DNA of 64,000 bases, taken from Cricetomys ansorgei. Taxonomy: Eukaryota > Chordata > Mammalia > Rodentia > Nesomyidae. Below the pieces are notes generated by a model. It did not search any database. It was not told the DNA's origin and saw nothing but the letters and a program-made list of their open reading frames with translations. The stretch lies in assembly GCA_026225945.1 (NCBI GenBank), contig JAMJFZ010001815.1:18559501-18623500 (forward strand). The letters run 5' to 3'. How positions within the stretch are numbered: position 1 is the stretch's first letter; each line of letters begins with the position of its first letter. A program made the position numbers and the translations under genes. Below are positions 47,711 through 60,062 of the stretch, in pieces.

Positions 47711-49837
47711 CATAATGGACACTGTATTTATTATTCAAAGTAAACAATTATCAATAAACTATACTACTGCTTTAGATGCTTTTAAGACACAAAATTTAGA
47801 TGGCTACTTTTTTCACTCTAAAGAAGTCACCATGCTGATAATGATGCATGATTATTACTCATCTGTGTTATAGGCATGCACTTAAAATCGTGGACTATAC
47901 CTTTGTCACACATGGTGTTCTTTTGGGAATAACTGTGTGCTGTATGCTATTCCTTATCAGGTTTTCAGCTTTATCCATGTGGATGTTGTAGGTTAAATAT
48001 ATTCTTCCTAAATGACTTGTAATCTTCCAATAGGTGAAAATTTTCACACTAATAAAGATGTAAGAACTTTCCGATTGATAATTTTTCCTGTACTAACAAT
48101 GTACAAAGAAATTTTTGTGCTAGCTCTCACAAACATGAGTGGGTTTTTTGGTTTGTTTAGTATATACCTACAATTACAGTCATTATGTAATTAAAAAATG
48201 TCCTTTGTCTAATTTAATGAGATACTGTCTAACTTCCCTCACCAATGTAGCTATCCAAATGATTGGCCTTTTTTGTCAATTTATGAGAATTCTAAAAGCA
48301 ACTGCATCTCAACAATATTTAACATTGTTAAATGTTTTAGTTTTAGGACTCTCAGAGCCCTGAAACACATTCAAATACTTATGGGGCTTTGGGATATAAT
48401 ATGGGAGACATTACAAATCACTGAGAGAAAGAGCAGACCACTCCAAACATTATACTGAGACAGCAGCTTTTCCAAGAGGCAGAAAACTATGTTAGTCTCT
48501 CATCATGTTTCTTTTTGCATGTTGGCATGTATTTACAACCTTGGCACAGCATCAAGCATGTTTGTTTGGTCTCATATACTTCCTTAGAGCTAACCCTACT
48601 GTCCTCAGATTATGGCAGTCTTCTTTACAAAATGTCCTCATATGACACAGGCATGAATGCTCATAAGTTTCATATTACATATGATCTTTCTGTTTCTTGT
48701 TTCCTGTTTGGCTTCTTGAGGGCTAGCTTAAGCAATCTTGGATAAAGAAGATAGTGAAGCTGGCCTTTTCGCATCCAAGTGTACCCGAGTTTTACATTCA
48801 GCCTGCAACATTCGGGATTGTTTTGTTCTGTTTTTAGTTTTGGCCAACGAAATCTCTTTCTTCTCTTCTTTGGCAGACATTTTACCTAGAGTAAATATTG
48901 AATTTATGTTCTTGTCTTCATATGCTAAGATAGATATATATTCTTTTTCCTTCAAAACCTTAATATGGTAAACTACTTTATATATTTTTTTAAGTGTGGG
49001 CCATCACACTGCCCTAGGGTAAGCCCTACTTGATCATATTGGATATTTTTACCACATTAATGAAAGATGTGGGCTTTTGGTCTGACCACTCATTTAAAGG
49101 CTCTCCCCTCTCCTCTGGGCTCTGTTGTTTCTGATAAGAACTCATCAATCAGAATGTCGCACTTCTTATAGGCTGATTTCATTATTCTTTTTAATTCTTG
49201 TTAGAAAAATTTTAATAATGATGCCACTGGGTCCGTGTATGTTTAACTTGTTCTTAATGAGTTTCACGAACTTCTCAACTTACATATTTCACATAATTTG
49301 AGAAATTTTGATATTTTTGAACATGTCTCCTGCCCCATTATCTCTTTTTCTGTTTGGGGTGTCGATTTCATTTGTTGGATTTTCCAGTAACGTTCTAGTT
49401 GTCTACTAACCTCTGTGAATTGTTTTCTTTCTTTTTTCCCTTCTTTAGAAGGGATTATTTCTAGTGCGCTGCTGTCAGGTTCATTAATGTTTTGGTTATC
49501 TTTGGTCTATTGTTAATTTCATCATATGAGTTTTTTAAATATAGATAATATTTTTAAATTGGTGAATTTTTTTAGTGACTATTTTTTTGCTAGTATTTTC
49601 TACATTTTTATTCATTATGTGTATTTTTCCTTTAGCTCTGGAATATTCTTTTTTTGTTCTTGAGTGTTAACAGATGCTTTAAAATATTTCTCTGATATGC
49701 CTATCATGATTTATAATGACAAGCTGATTTTTTTTATTGTGCTGTTTGTAGAATGGGTTATGTTTACCCATTTACTTGTATGTCAAGTAAGTTTCTCCTA
49801 TATTTACATGTGAATGATGACTTAGAGAAACTCTGTC

Positions 49838-50246
49838 ATAACGTACTTTCTATTGCTATGATGAACATCATAACCAAAAGCAACTTAGGGAGGAAAGGGT
49901 TTACGTATCACAACTTACACTTGACTCTGAATGAAAGTCAGAGAAGAAATTCAAAGATAGGAACATGGAGGCAGAAACAGAAGCAGAGAACATGGAGGAA
50001 TACATCTTACTGGCTTGTTCCCCAAGGATTGCTCAGCCTGCTTCCTTATATACCACAGCCCAGGCCCATATGCTAACGGGTAGCACCATGTACAGTGTGC
50101 TAGACCCTCACACATCAATCATCACTCAAGAAACTGCTCCACAGATATGCCTTCTGGACAATCTGATGGAGGTAACTCCTCAATTGAGATTCCCTTTTCT
50201 CAGTACATCTGGATTTGTGTCAAATTGACATAAACTAAACAGCACA
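49838..50246 (+). repeat. Middle-repetitive rodent repeat (near full length)
   Basis: Starts 'ctattgctatgatgaacatc', continues 'aaaagcaacttagggaggaa', 'actggcttgttccccaagga' and ends 'tgtgtcaaattgacataaac'. This is a well-known high-copy rodent interspersed repeat; I do not assign a family name. The open frames of 107 and 87 codons across it are incidental. Confidence 0.75.
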
Positions 50247-50666
50247 AATCCTGTATTCTGTTACATTGGCTAAATTTATATTACAGTATCCTTTCTAGTT
50301 GAAACCCCATTAAAAAATTGTACCCTAAATTGCACAAGATCAGCCAGAGATGTGAATAGTATTCAGATTCAGAATTTGGGGCTAACTTTTCTCCAGGGCT
50401 TTGTAGCCCCTACCCATTTGCTTTCCAGGATGGCTTTTGCCCTAAACCCTAAACTTTATATCTCAATTCAGTTGCTGGCAGTCTTTCCCTTTAGCTACTG
50501 TATGACCCAGATGAGAACTTGTACTTAGACTAAACCTCGTAAAAACAGGAAAATGGTCCCATTCTGTCTAATTTGTCCAAATAATGACTCCAGTCCAATA
50601 TCTGCCTACTATTATTACATTTCCAGTGACTTTTATTGCATTTCTATGGTCTGTGGGTAGTTGTTA

Positions 50667-50670
<4 letters not shown>

Positions 50671-50716
<46 letters not shown>
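50671..50716. repeat. (AC)n microsatellite
   Basis: About 23 units, directly before the L2 relic. Confidence 0.97.
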
Positions 50717-50718
<2 letters not shown>

Positions 50719-50724
50719 CAGTGT

Positions 50725-51240
50725 CTTCTCCTGCTTTGAATTAAATCTAACACCCAAATTCAGCACAATGGCCTACAGGGTCTTACAGAATAAATGCTAC
50801 TGAGTTTTTGAAGCTGTCCGTTATATTATTTTCTCTCTGACTTCCTCATAATATCTGTCTCTGCCTACCACAGACCTCCAGGCACACTCTCACCATAGGA
50901 GCTTCACGTCTCCCCTTTGCTCTACCTGATGCATACATAGCTAACTTCCATACTCACAGACTATTTCTGCTTAGATATCACCCTCTCAACGAACACACCA
51001 GCTACCCCTCTGTTACACAGGCGCACAAGAGTTGCTAATACCTGTAGCATGGTCCATATTTTCTCTTATTCCAAATCTCTTTAATATTCTATCCTCTGTT
51101 TATTATGTATTTTGTATTGCTTTTCACTTTACTTCACCATTTGAACATTAACCACATGAAAAAAAGTCTTTGAGAGTTCTGCTCATTAATTATTATATTA
51201 GCACAGAGAGAGTTAGACATGGTGAGTCATTGAATACAGG
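50725..51240 (+). repeat. L2-type relic
   Basis: Ordered L2 signals: 'atggcctacagggtcttaca', 'gcttagatatcaccctctca', 'gtattgcttttcactttact' and 'catggtgagtcattgaatac'. Confidence 0.68.
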
Positions 51241-51350
51241 TGTTACATTGAAAAACAAAGCTGTCTTTGAATTCCAAGCATATCTGACAGTGCTTGATGT
51301 GCTGTTTGCCCTCAGGAAATAACTTGTGTTTAGTGAATAGCATCTTTCTT

Positions 51351-51381
<31 letters not shown>

Positions 51382-51522
51382 CTCGAGACAGGATTTCTCT
51401 GTTGTAGCTCTGGCTATCCTGGAACTCACTCTGTAGACCAGGCTGGCCTCAAACTCACAGAGATCTGCCTGCCTCTGCCTCCCAAATGCTAGGAATAAAA
51501 GCGTGTGCCACCACTGCCCACT
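51351..51522 (-). repeat. B1 SINE with T-run (A-tail)
   Basis: A T run of nearly 30 bases, then 'ggatttctctgttgtagctc' and 'gaccaggctggcctcaaact'. Confidence 0.93.
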
Positions 51523-53158
51523 TTCTTTCTTATTTTTAAATTTTATATTAGCTTCAGTAATTTAGCTTACCAGATTCTTCCTACTCTAACAAAGTTTGTA
51601 TAAAGATTAGCTGTTACCAAAAATTTGGGTGAAACTTACAAACTGGCATATTTTTAAAGACTTTTTTGACAAGAACTTTGTTTTTAACTTTTCAAGATGA
51701 TTTGTTTATTGAAGTTTTCTGCTTCTTCTTTCTGCTTCACTTTCTCAGAAAGTTGTCCACTCTTCAGCTTTTCAAAAGCAGAATAACGACCAAATGTAAT
51801 ATATTTCTGTGCCTCTACACATTGACTCTGCTTAATGTTCTCAAGTTTCCAGTGAAGCGAAGGGTGGGTGAATATTGAATTCTTATCCTTGTGGTGTGCC
51901 TAGTAATTATTACACTGGATAAGTCTTTGACCTATAGTTTATACAAACTTTACCTATGGTTTATACTAAAGCTTAACTATATTTATCCATTTCTTAGCAC
52001 TTTGTTGAACTCTTTAAAGATGAATGTAGTACTTGGTCTATCAAAATATCCAACAAACTGCTATCAATTGGGTGTTTTTGCTTTGATTAGTCCAAATAAA
52101 GTCAAATAAGTTCAAATAGTGCCATGATTTAAGCTGAAATCCCCTAAGAATAGATTGCTATCAGCAAAGAATAGCTTCATATGAATGTATTTTGCATGTT
52201 GATACAAACATCTTTAAATTACGAATTTCAGAACTGTGACTAAATCATACTTTTCCTCAAATTCTGTGGCCATCACTGTAACAGAAATGATGATATTTCT
52301 AATATCATTGCCAAATACTGAGGCACAATAGATCTCATTTAGGAAACCTACTTCTGAATAGCCTAATAAATGATGATAATTTTTAAGTTATTTAAAATAG
52401 TATGTTTTAAAAACCACTTTCAAAATCAGTTTGTTTCTAAGATATCATATCTTGATTACAGGCAAACTAAGTATTTAATGTCAAGATGTCAGTAAAGACC
52501 AAATTACTATTGAGTTTAATGTATCTCTTCTATTGATATTTATATAAAACACAAATATCTTTAATATACAAAAATGTTCACATAAGCTAACACCAAATGT
52601 GAATAAGAACATATTTTACTGTAATTATTAAGATTTTCCTTGATTATGGTATTATTAAGATTGTTTTGACAAATTATATCAATGGAAGATTTTGATAAAT
52701 TATTAAGAAACCATGAAGATTTTGACATGGAAATCTTCTATTAAGGTTAGTGATTTCCTGGCTCATTAATATTGTCAGAATCACAGCAAGTGACATTAGA
52801 TTTTTCTTACATTGGATATTAGATGTAAGTCCTTATATTTAAATTCAGTTACCACTTGTCATTATTGATTTTATATGAATAGGGAGTCCCTATGTGTAGG
52901 CTCTTAAACTGTGGGTGTTCTGTGTTTTTCCAATCCTTTTCTATTAATCAGATTCACTTTAGCTAAAAAAGTCACTGCTGCTTTGCACTAAAGGCTTACT
53001 AAAGTACCCAACAGTGACTTCAGAAGCAAGATACAGACTGTGACTAAAATGTGACATTTGGCTGGACCTCTCCTCCCCCACCCCGCTCCTTTCTCTTCTG
53101 GCCTTCACATGTCATGTCAGAACAGAGACAGGTGAGGATGGAACAAGGATTTTATTTC

Positions 53159-53208
<50 letters not shown>
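53159..53208. repeat. (TA)n microsatellite
   Basis: About 24 uninterrupted units. Confidence 0.97.
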
Positions 53209-53210
<2 letters not shown>

Positions 53211-53428
53211 TTCTAAGATTACTTTGAATCAGAGATATATGAAACTGAGTTATCCACATGATTTTTCAATGACTTGCCTAAACTTACATAAATAACATTT
53301 GTCTTAAAATCATTCTTAACTCTCTGAAACTAGTGGTCCAACTCAATATTGGAATTTTTAGAGAACCTGTGAGCTGATAGAGGGAAAAAATCAGTAGAAA
53401 CACTTTAATTTTTTTTAATAAGTGATTG

Positions 53429-53645
53429 AGGGGCTGTAGAGGTAGTTCAGTGGTTAAGAACGCTTCCTGTTCTTCCAGAGGACCCAAGTTCAGTTCCCAG
53501 AAGCTTACATGACATTTTCTTAACTCCACTCCCAGGGGATCCCATACCATCTTCCAGCCTCCACAGGTACTATCTATATGCATGAGTCGCACAGACATAA
53601 ATGCAGGTAAAACACACAAAACGTAAAAGAAAAAAGAAAAATAAT
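53429..53645 (+). repeat. B2/B3-group SINE, nearly full length
   Basis: The tRNA-like head 'ggggctgtagaggtagttca' 'gtggttaagaacgcttcc' contains an A-box, and 'aagttcagttcccag' is the B-box region. It ends in an A-rich tail. Confidence 0.85.
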
Positions 53646-55526
53646 TTTAAATTGTTACTTAAAAAAACAGTGATTTTTAAAAATTTTTGATCAAAGACTT
53701 ATATAAGTGAATTGGTTGATCAAAACAGTAGCTGCTTGTGTGAGTAAGAAGAGAGTGTAGAAATTATACACACATTACTAATGAGTAAAAAAATAATCTC
53801 AAGAATATGAACAAAAAATAGAAACTGCCTATATAATATAAAACTATTTTTATATGTTTTTCAGAAATACAGACATGTCAATGCTTAAGGCCTTTGAAAA
53901 ATTTATGCTTTACCCTCAGAGAAGATTTATGTTTTGTTAAAACTTACAGTCAGCTTGTTTGACGTGGGCATGATTTATTGGTCTTTTTTAGATGAATGAC
54001 TTGAGAAGAGCCCATGCCGCCCTTCTCTTTATACCTTGCTTCTTTTTCAGATGATGTTTTGAATTGCTTTCACCAAACATCTAAATTACATATTTTAAAA
54101 CCCAACAGTGAACTTTCATAAAAGTGAAATAAATTGACAATTTGGGATTTTTTTATGATAGGCCTATTTCATTTCATGTTAAAATAATGCTAAGCTGACT
54201 AGGAAAGTACATCTCACATGCCATTAGAGAATTATAAACCGGAAAGATCTTTTAAAATTTATGTATACCAAAACATATAATTCAGACCTAAATTTACATT
54301 AAAATTATTCTAATTTCATTCCATTCTATTTAAGCATTTAAAAAAAATCTGTATAGCCAAGCCTCATGTAAACTGATAAAGGGAAGCTCACAAATGCTAG
54401 AACCATATTCGTGCTGATTAACTATGCTAACTGTTTCAACACAGCAAGAACCCATACAGGGTAGCTTAGGCAACATACTGCCATGTGTTTGAAGCCAGCC
54501 AAATGTCTTGTTCATCTTTGACTTAATTTCGTTCTCTAATGATAATGATCTTCCCTACTTCACAATGCTGTAGTTGAATGAGGTAGTATATATAAATATT
54601 TTAGAACAATAACTGTCTCCTTAAAACCTCGATTTGACATTTATTCATTGTTTATATTGTTGGTATAAATTACAAAAATCACTAGGTGTGAAGGTAGAGG
54701 ATCTTTATGAAATAATTGCTAAAATGTTTTAAAAGGATTTCATAAAATCAATGTCCATGGTAGAATTTTTTCATCGTAAGAAAACTGTTAAAGGTAAAAT
54801 TCACCCTTGGTGTTTTTTGCTTTTTCCATTGTCACTGTGATGTCTAAGAGGATTTGACCCTTGCCTGTCTTAATTGATAAGCGCATCTCTCAGGATTAAC
54901 AGTAATTAATACAGTCTAGGTACCCAGTATTATTTCTTAATAGGTCAAGCAAACACATCCACTTCACTGCACTGATGAACACATTGCTATAATATCATCC
55001 ACTCCTGTAATGAAAAAAATCTCTGGAAAATGTAAAATACTTAAACGTCACATGAAGAACATGTCCCTTCTTTCTAGACATTAACACTATTTTAAGACAA
55101 GTGAGCAACTTCTTCTGTTTTAAAACTTTTCAGCACTAATGATGCTGATGGTGACTATTGTCAGGACTGTGTCTGATTGATTGGAAAGTCATGTTTTGAA
55201 GTAAACCGAATTATCTCCTTGATTGGAAAATCCTATGATCTGTTCAATATTCTGCGTATGTAATCAGGAGATTTATATGCTTAAACTATTAATAAAGTCA
55301 TCTTTTGAGGAAGAAGCATTGTACATAGGGTCAAGGAACAGACTCTATCATGAAATATACAAATTCTTTTATCAATTCATACCTTCAGTATGTCATTTAT
55401 TAACATTTAGGGGTTAAACCAAAAATTATAAATTATATCATTTATAAATTATCTCATTTCCAACTCTAAAATATTATTATATTCTCCTTTCTGGTTTCCC
55501 TTAGAAATTCCATTTCTTTAGCTACA

Positions 55527-55625
55527 GGACTGGAGATATAGCTCAGTAGTAAAGTACTTTTTTAGCATGCACAAAACCCTAGGTTTCCTAATACCACAAA
55601 AAACAAAAAAACAAAAAAAAAACAA
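55527..55625 (+). repeat. ID SINE
   Basis: 'gactggagatatagctcagt' 'agtaaagtac' carries the tRNA A-box, 'gcatgcacaaaaccctaggt' leads to the B-box region, and an A-rich tail follows. Confidence 0.8.
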
Positions 55626-56102
55626 ATGAAAAACCAGTTACAATATTCTTTAGCTATATTCCTGAATATTTACCTCTTTAACAATATATTCTCTTTAAAA
55701 TATCTTTTTCTCATTACTCTTTCTGTGTATAAGGATTGGGTTAATTTGCAGATTCTCAACATAAATGACCACCAGTGTCAAAAACCAAAAGTTATGACAT
55801 CCCCTTCCATTGAAAGGTAATTTGGCCCATTACAGGGTCAGGAGGCCTCCAAGCAGAGTGAGATTCCTAAGTCAGAGGCAAAGGCATGTAAATGCTTGAG
55901 CGTACTTACTGAGAATAAGCACCATGAGCTTGGGGCCTCTCTGCTGTTCTCAGCTCATGTGGGAGCTACTCCTGTTGTGGATTTGTTAAGGCTAAGCCTC
56001 TCCAAAATGAGGGAACCTTTGCCCAGAGTGAGGGCTAATCTCTGATCCTGAACAGCAAGTGCCATTCACTTTGCTAGGAAAAAAAAAAAATCTTTTAAAA
56101 GA

Positions 56103-56238
56103 GACTTCACCGAGGTGTGATGATGATTGCCTGCGATCCCAGCACTTGAGAGGCTCCAAGCAGGAGGATGAGAGTTTGAGGCCAACTTGGACTCTGTAGT
56201 GAGACATTGTCTGAAAAGAAAAGCAAACAAAAAACAAA
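56103..56238 (+). repeat. B1-related SINE
   Basis: 'cgaggtgtgatgatgattgc' 'ctgcgatcccagcacttgag' and 'gagacattgtctgaaaagaa'. Confidence 0.7.
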
Positions 56239-56252
56239 GACAGTCTAAGACT

Positions 56253-56335
56253 GGGCATACGGCAAAGGGAAATGCTTATTCAGCATGGACAATAAGGCTC
56301 TGGGTTTAATACTCAGCACCATGGGGGGGGGGTGT
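56253..56335 (+). repeat. ID-like SINE
   Basis: 'gcttattcagcatggacaat' and 'ctctgggtttaatactcagc' 'accatg' match an ID body, followed by a G run. Confidence 0.6.
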
Positions 56336-56994
56336 GTGATGTAGAACAAAAGGCAAAAATATGGTTAATATCTTTCTCACAAGACATGCAGAAACAGTAT
56401 CGACACAAAGAAAGACCCACTGTCTTCTATAATATGCACTCCTCATTTCTTTGCTGTCTTTGCTTCTGGCCAGTTTTCCTAAGTACGCCACATCATCAGC
56501 CGCCCACATCTAATCTCACCATCAAACACTGGGACTAAAACTGTGCAGCTTATCTCAGGTGCCATTGAATAAAAAGTACTGATAACAGGACTCCAAGTAG
56601 CGAGTAGATGAGGCAAGTCAGTGCTTTCAGGGACCCCAACACCCAATCAACAGAACAGACCTCATAAATGACCAATGCCTACTTAAGAGCTCAGATAACA
56701 TTCTCTTTATGTATCTGTATTGAACTTTTTCCTTGATTGAATAGACTAAGAACGTCAAGGACATGCACAACTCTTCGTAAAATTTAGAGATTCATTCTGT
56801 CCTCTTCGGCCTAGGTGGACTACCAGGAGGGGACTAGTATCAGGTATCATTTTTTTTGCTTTTTACTAAGGGCTTATCATGACATCAGGAATATTCAGGT
56901 AATAAATGCAGAACTGTTTTAATCCTCGTGGCCTCCTCTTGTCAAGGCCTTTATTTAACGAGTGAAACAGTAGAGGAGTTAGCCATTGCACTAG

Positions 56995-57165
56995 TTAGGT
57001 TTTGTCAACTTGAAGCAAACTCCAATGACCTGGGAAGGAGGAACCTCACTGAGGAATTGCTTTCGTTAGCTTAATCTGTGGACATGTCTGCAGGACATTT
57101 TCTTAATTGCTAATTGACATAGAGGAGCTAACACCACTGTGGGCAGTACCCTCCCTGGGGTGTGG
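56995..57165 (-). repeat. Middle-repetitive rodent repeat fragment
   Basis: Contains 'gttttgtcaacttgaagc', 'aggaacctcactgaggaatt' and 'gacattttcttaattgctaa', the reverse complement of the family seen at 49838-50246. It stops where the L1 remnant begins. Confidence 0.7.
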
Positions 57166-57194
57166 GATATCCGTAAAAGTCTCCTGTGCCTGAG

Positions 57195-57579
57195 AGTTCA
57201 GGGCTATTCCCCATTTTTTCTTTTATCAGGTTCAGTGTATCTGGTTTTATGTTGAAGTCCTTAATCCATTTGAAGTTGTGTAGGGTAGTAAGTATGGATC
57301 TATTTACATTCTTCTGTATCCAGCCATCTAGTATGCCATCAACATTTGTTGAAGATTCTGTCTTTTTTCCGTTGTGTATTTATGGCTTCTTTATCAAAAA
57401 CCAGGTATCCTTAGGTATGTGGATTTATTTCATTTCAATCAATTCTATTGATTGAAGTGTTTGTTTTTGTACAATACCATGCTGTTTTTATTACTATATC
57501 CCTGTAGCATAACTTGAGGTCAGGGATGGTGATAGCTCCACTCCAGCTGTTCTTCAATTATTCAGGATTATTTTAGCTG

Positions 57580-57638
<59 letters not shown>

Positions 57639-58208
57639 GATATGAAGCTGAAAATTGTCCTTTCAAGATATGTGAATTATGTTGGAATTTTGATGGGAAT
57701 TCTTTAGATTGCTTTCATAGGATGGCTATTTTTACTATATTAATCGTACCAATCTATGAGCATGAGATATCTTTCCATCTTCTGATATCTTCTTCAGTTT
57801 CTTTTTTCAATGTCTTAAAGTTTTTATCATATAAGTCTTTCACTTGCTTGGTTAGAGTTACTCCAAGATATTTTATATTATTTAAGGCTATTGTGAATGG
57901 TGGTATTCTCTGATGTCTTTCTCAGTCCATTTGCCATTTGACTATAGGAAGGCTACTGATTTTTGTGATTTATTTTTCTATCCAATGACTTGGCTGAAAG
58001 TATTCATCAGATGAAGGAGTTTCTGGGTGGAATTTTTATGATCAGTTATGTATATTATCATATCACCTTCAAATAAAGGCGCTTTGACTTCTTTCTTTCC
58101 ACCTTTCATCCCCTTAATCTCCTTCAGTTGTTTTATTGCTCTAGCTAAAACTTCAAGTATTGTATTGAATAGACGTGGAGAGAGAGGACAGCCTTGTCTT
58201 GTTCCTGA
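57195..58208 (-). pseudogene. L1 ORF2 reverse-transcriptase fragment (pseudogene)
   Basis: The fragment starts at the RT box [14 protein letters not shown] (58176-58206, minus) and runs through [16 protein letters not shown] to the catalytic box, then meets a TAG after SQVIG. The catalytic FADD is replaced by FEGD (58062-58073), which loses the first of the two metal-binding Asp of the motif. The endonuclease domain and the N-terminal part of RT are absent, and the C-terminal region is cut at about 57195. Further downstream DNA (57200-57580) still matches later ORF2. Confidence 0.85.
57582..57634. repeat. (TG)n microsatellite inside L1 ORF2
   Basis: About 26 uninterrupted TG units. It replaces a short TG/T-rich piece of the L1 sequence, so it expanded after insertion. 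Confidence 0.95.
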
Positions 58209-58289
58209 TTCTAGTTATTTTCTTGTGGTAGGGCTTTCTTTTCCCCTTCTTTTGATTTGCTGGTTTGATATTATTTATTCCTTGTGTTC

Positions 58290-59239
58290 TCTTAGTTGTT
58301 AATCTCTTCAAGTTAATGTTTTCATCCAAGCATCTTCTGCAAGACCGGACTTGTAGACAGATACTGTTTAAATTTGATTTTATCACTGAATATCTTTCTT
58401 TTTCCTTCTATTGTTATTGAAGGTTTTGTTGGGATCTGTAGCCTGAGCTGGCATTTGTTGTCCTTTAGAGTCTGTAGAACAAATATCCAGGCCCTCTGAC
58501 CTTTAGAGTCTCTATTGAGAAGTCATGTCTTATTCTAATAGGTCAGCTTTTAGATGATACTTGGTCTTTTCCCTAGCAACTTTTAAGATTGTTTCTTTGT
58601 TCTGAACATTTAGCCTTTTTAATTATTATTATGTATCAAGGAGACTTTCTTTTCTGGCCCAGTTCATTTTATGTTCTGTATATATTATTTACCTTGTTAG
58701 ACATCTCCTTCTTTAGGTTAAGGAAATTTTCTCCTATGAATTTATTGAAAGTATTTTTGGGCCTTTGACCTGAGTTTGTTCTCCTTCCTCTATCCCTATT
58801 ATTCTTAGATTTTGTCTTTTCATAGTATTCCAGATTTCTTGGATGTCTTATGCCAGGACTTCTTTTAAGATTTAACATTTTCTTTGACTAATGTATCCAT
58901 TTCTTCTACCGTGTCTTCAGTGCCTGAGATAATCTTTTCTGTCTCTTGTATTATGTTGATGATGTTTGACTCTATGGTTCCTGTTGAAGTTCATTTTCAG
59001 ATTTCCCTCAGTTTGTGTTTTATTTATTGATTCTATTCCCACTTTCAGGTCTTGAACTGTTTTATTCATTCCCTTACATTGTTTGTGTTTTCATTGATTT
59101 CTTTACATGATTTATTCATTTCTTCAAGAACCTCAGTCATAATCATAAAGTCTATTTTAAGATCTTTATCTTGTTCTTCAGTTGTGTTACAATTCTCATG
59201 GTCTGCTGTAATCAGGTTGTTGGGCCCTAGTGGAGACAT
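58290..59239 (-). pseudogene. L1 ORF1 (RNA-binding protein) pseudogene
   Basis: The likely start is the ATG at 59237-59239 (minus), giving a protein that begins MSPLGPNNLITADHE and stops at a TGA after 57 codons. Beyond the stop the ORF1 core is still recognisable in other frames. A frame at 58669-58878 contains FNKFIGENFLNLKKEM, matching the conserved RNA-recognition region of rodent ORF1p, and later sequence keeps the C-terminal domain. ORF1p normally trimerises by a coiled coil and coats L1 RNA. This copy cannot make it. Confidence 0.85.
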
Positions 59240-59559
59240 ATTGTCCTGGCAATTATTGATTCTGTTTTTATGCTGGCATTTATGCTCCTGGTTTGAGGAA
59301 GATTATAATTCTAGATGCTGGTTTCTGGTCTTGTCTTTGTTGGTTGGGTGTTTTGTTCCTCTGATTCTGTTGCCTTCTCTGGTTCTTAGGAGGGTGTGGT
59401 GGCTGTGCATTGCCTGGTAGGGAATGCTTCTGGATCCTGTTAATTGTAGCCACTGGGGGTTATGGATAAGATGCATTTCAGGGTATTCAGTACCAACATT
59501 TAGGGGAGCTGGGGGAGTTGAGGGAGTGTCCACAGGATGGAGTAAAGCAATGTACTCTA

Positions 59560-60062
59560 CCAGGACCTGCTTAGTCCCTAGGGAATGGAAGCAGAGAGTG
59601 AGGAGAGGCCACAGAGGTGGTTTGCTACAGAGCTGGGGATGAGACTGGGGGATTGGATATGGAGGACAGGTGGAAGACAGGAGGAAGAGTAAAGATCTGA
59701 AACTTGCCTACCTGCTTTGCTGGCCTACTGCTTCTCTGGAAGGCTTCGCTGGTGGGTTTCCAGGGAATTTCTTGCCAAAGTTGAATGCTGAGGTAAAGCA
59801 ATGAGTCAGGGAAGGAAGTTTGTTGGGAAGATCCATGTGATCCACAGGATATGGGGGTAGGCAGGAGGAAAGGCTGCAGCGGGTGGTCTGTTACAAAGCT
59901 GAAGAGTGAGATTGGGGAATGGATTTGGAAGAGAAGAGGAAGAGGTGAAGATCTGCAGCTAGTCTAGCTACCTGCTTCCCTGGGTAGTGTGGCTGGTAGA
60001 ATCGTGTTGCAGGCTGGGATGATGGAATGAGTTGAGGAAAGGAGGGTTGGAGGGGAAGAGCT
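59560..60062 (-). promoter_or_regulatory. Two tandem L1 5'UTR promoter monomers
   Basis: Two diverged copies with a period of about 266 bp, roughly 59560-59815 and 59826-60062. Paired strings are 'ggtttgctacagagctgggg' (59619) with 'ggtctgttacaaagctgaag' (59885), 'aaagatctgaaacttgccta' with 'gaagatctgcagctagtcta', and 'aatgagtcagggaaggaag' with 'aatgagttgaggaaaggagg'. Tandem monomers upstream of ORF1 are the known promoter layout of murine L1s. GC and CpG content is not high here. Confidence 0.78.

Larger units (their letters stand above)
57195..60062 (-). mobile_element. Rodent L1 (LINE-1), 5' end kept, internally deleted and 3' truncated
   Basis: Read on the minus strand this runs promoter monomers, 5'UTR, ORF1, short inter-ORF segment, then a jump into the reverse-transcriptase part of ORF2, ending near 57195 without the ORF2 C-terminus, 3'UTR or poly-A. 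Such a copy with a 5' end but no 3' end is unusual, because L1 normally truncates at the 5' end. The remnant is dead: ORF1 is stopped early, the RT has an altered active site and stops, and a TG microsatellite lies inside ORF2. The missing 3' end suggests a deletion or rearrangement after insertion; it now abuts another repeat that ends near 57165. Confidence 0.9.

Noticed and set aside
56811..56845. Possible short exon after CGGCCTAG reading GGACTACCAGGAGGG (Gly-Leu-Pro-Gly)
   Set aside because: The Gly-X-Y frame meets a TAG after a few codons, the frame does not start at the splice phase of the other exons, and the following GTATCA is a poor donor.
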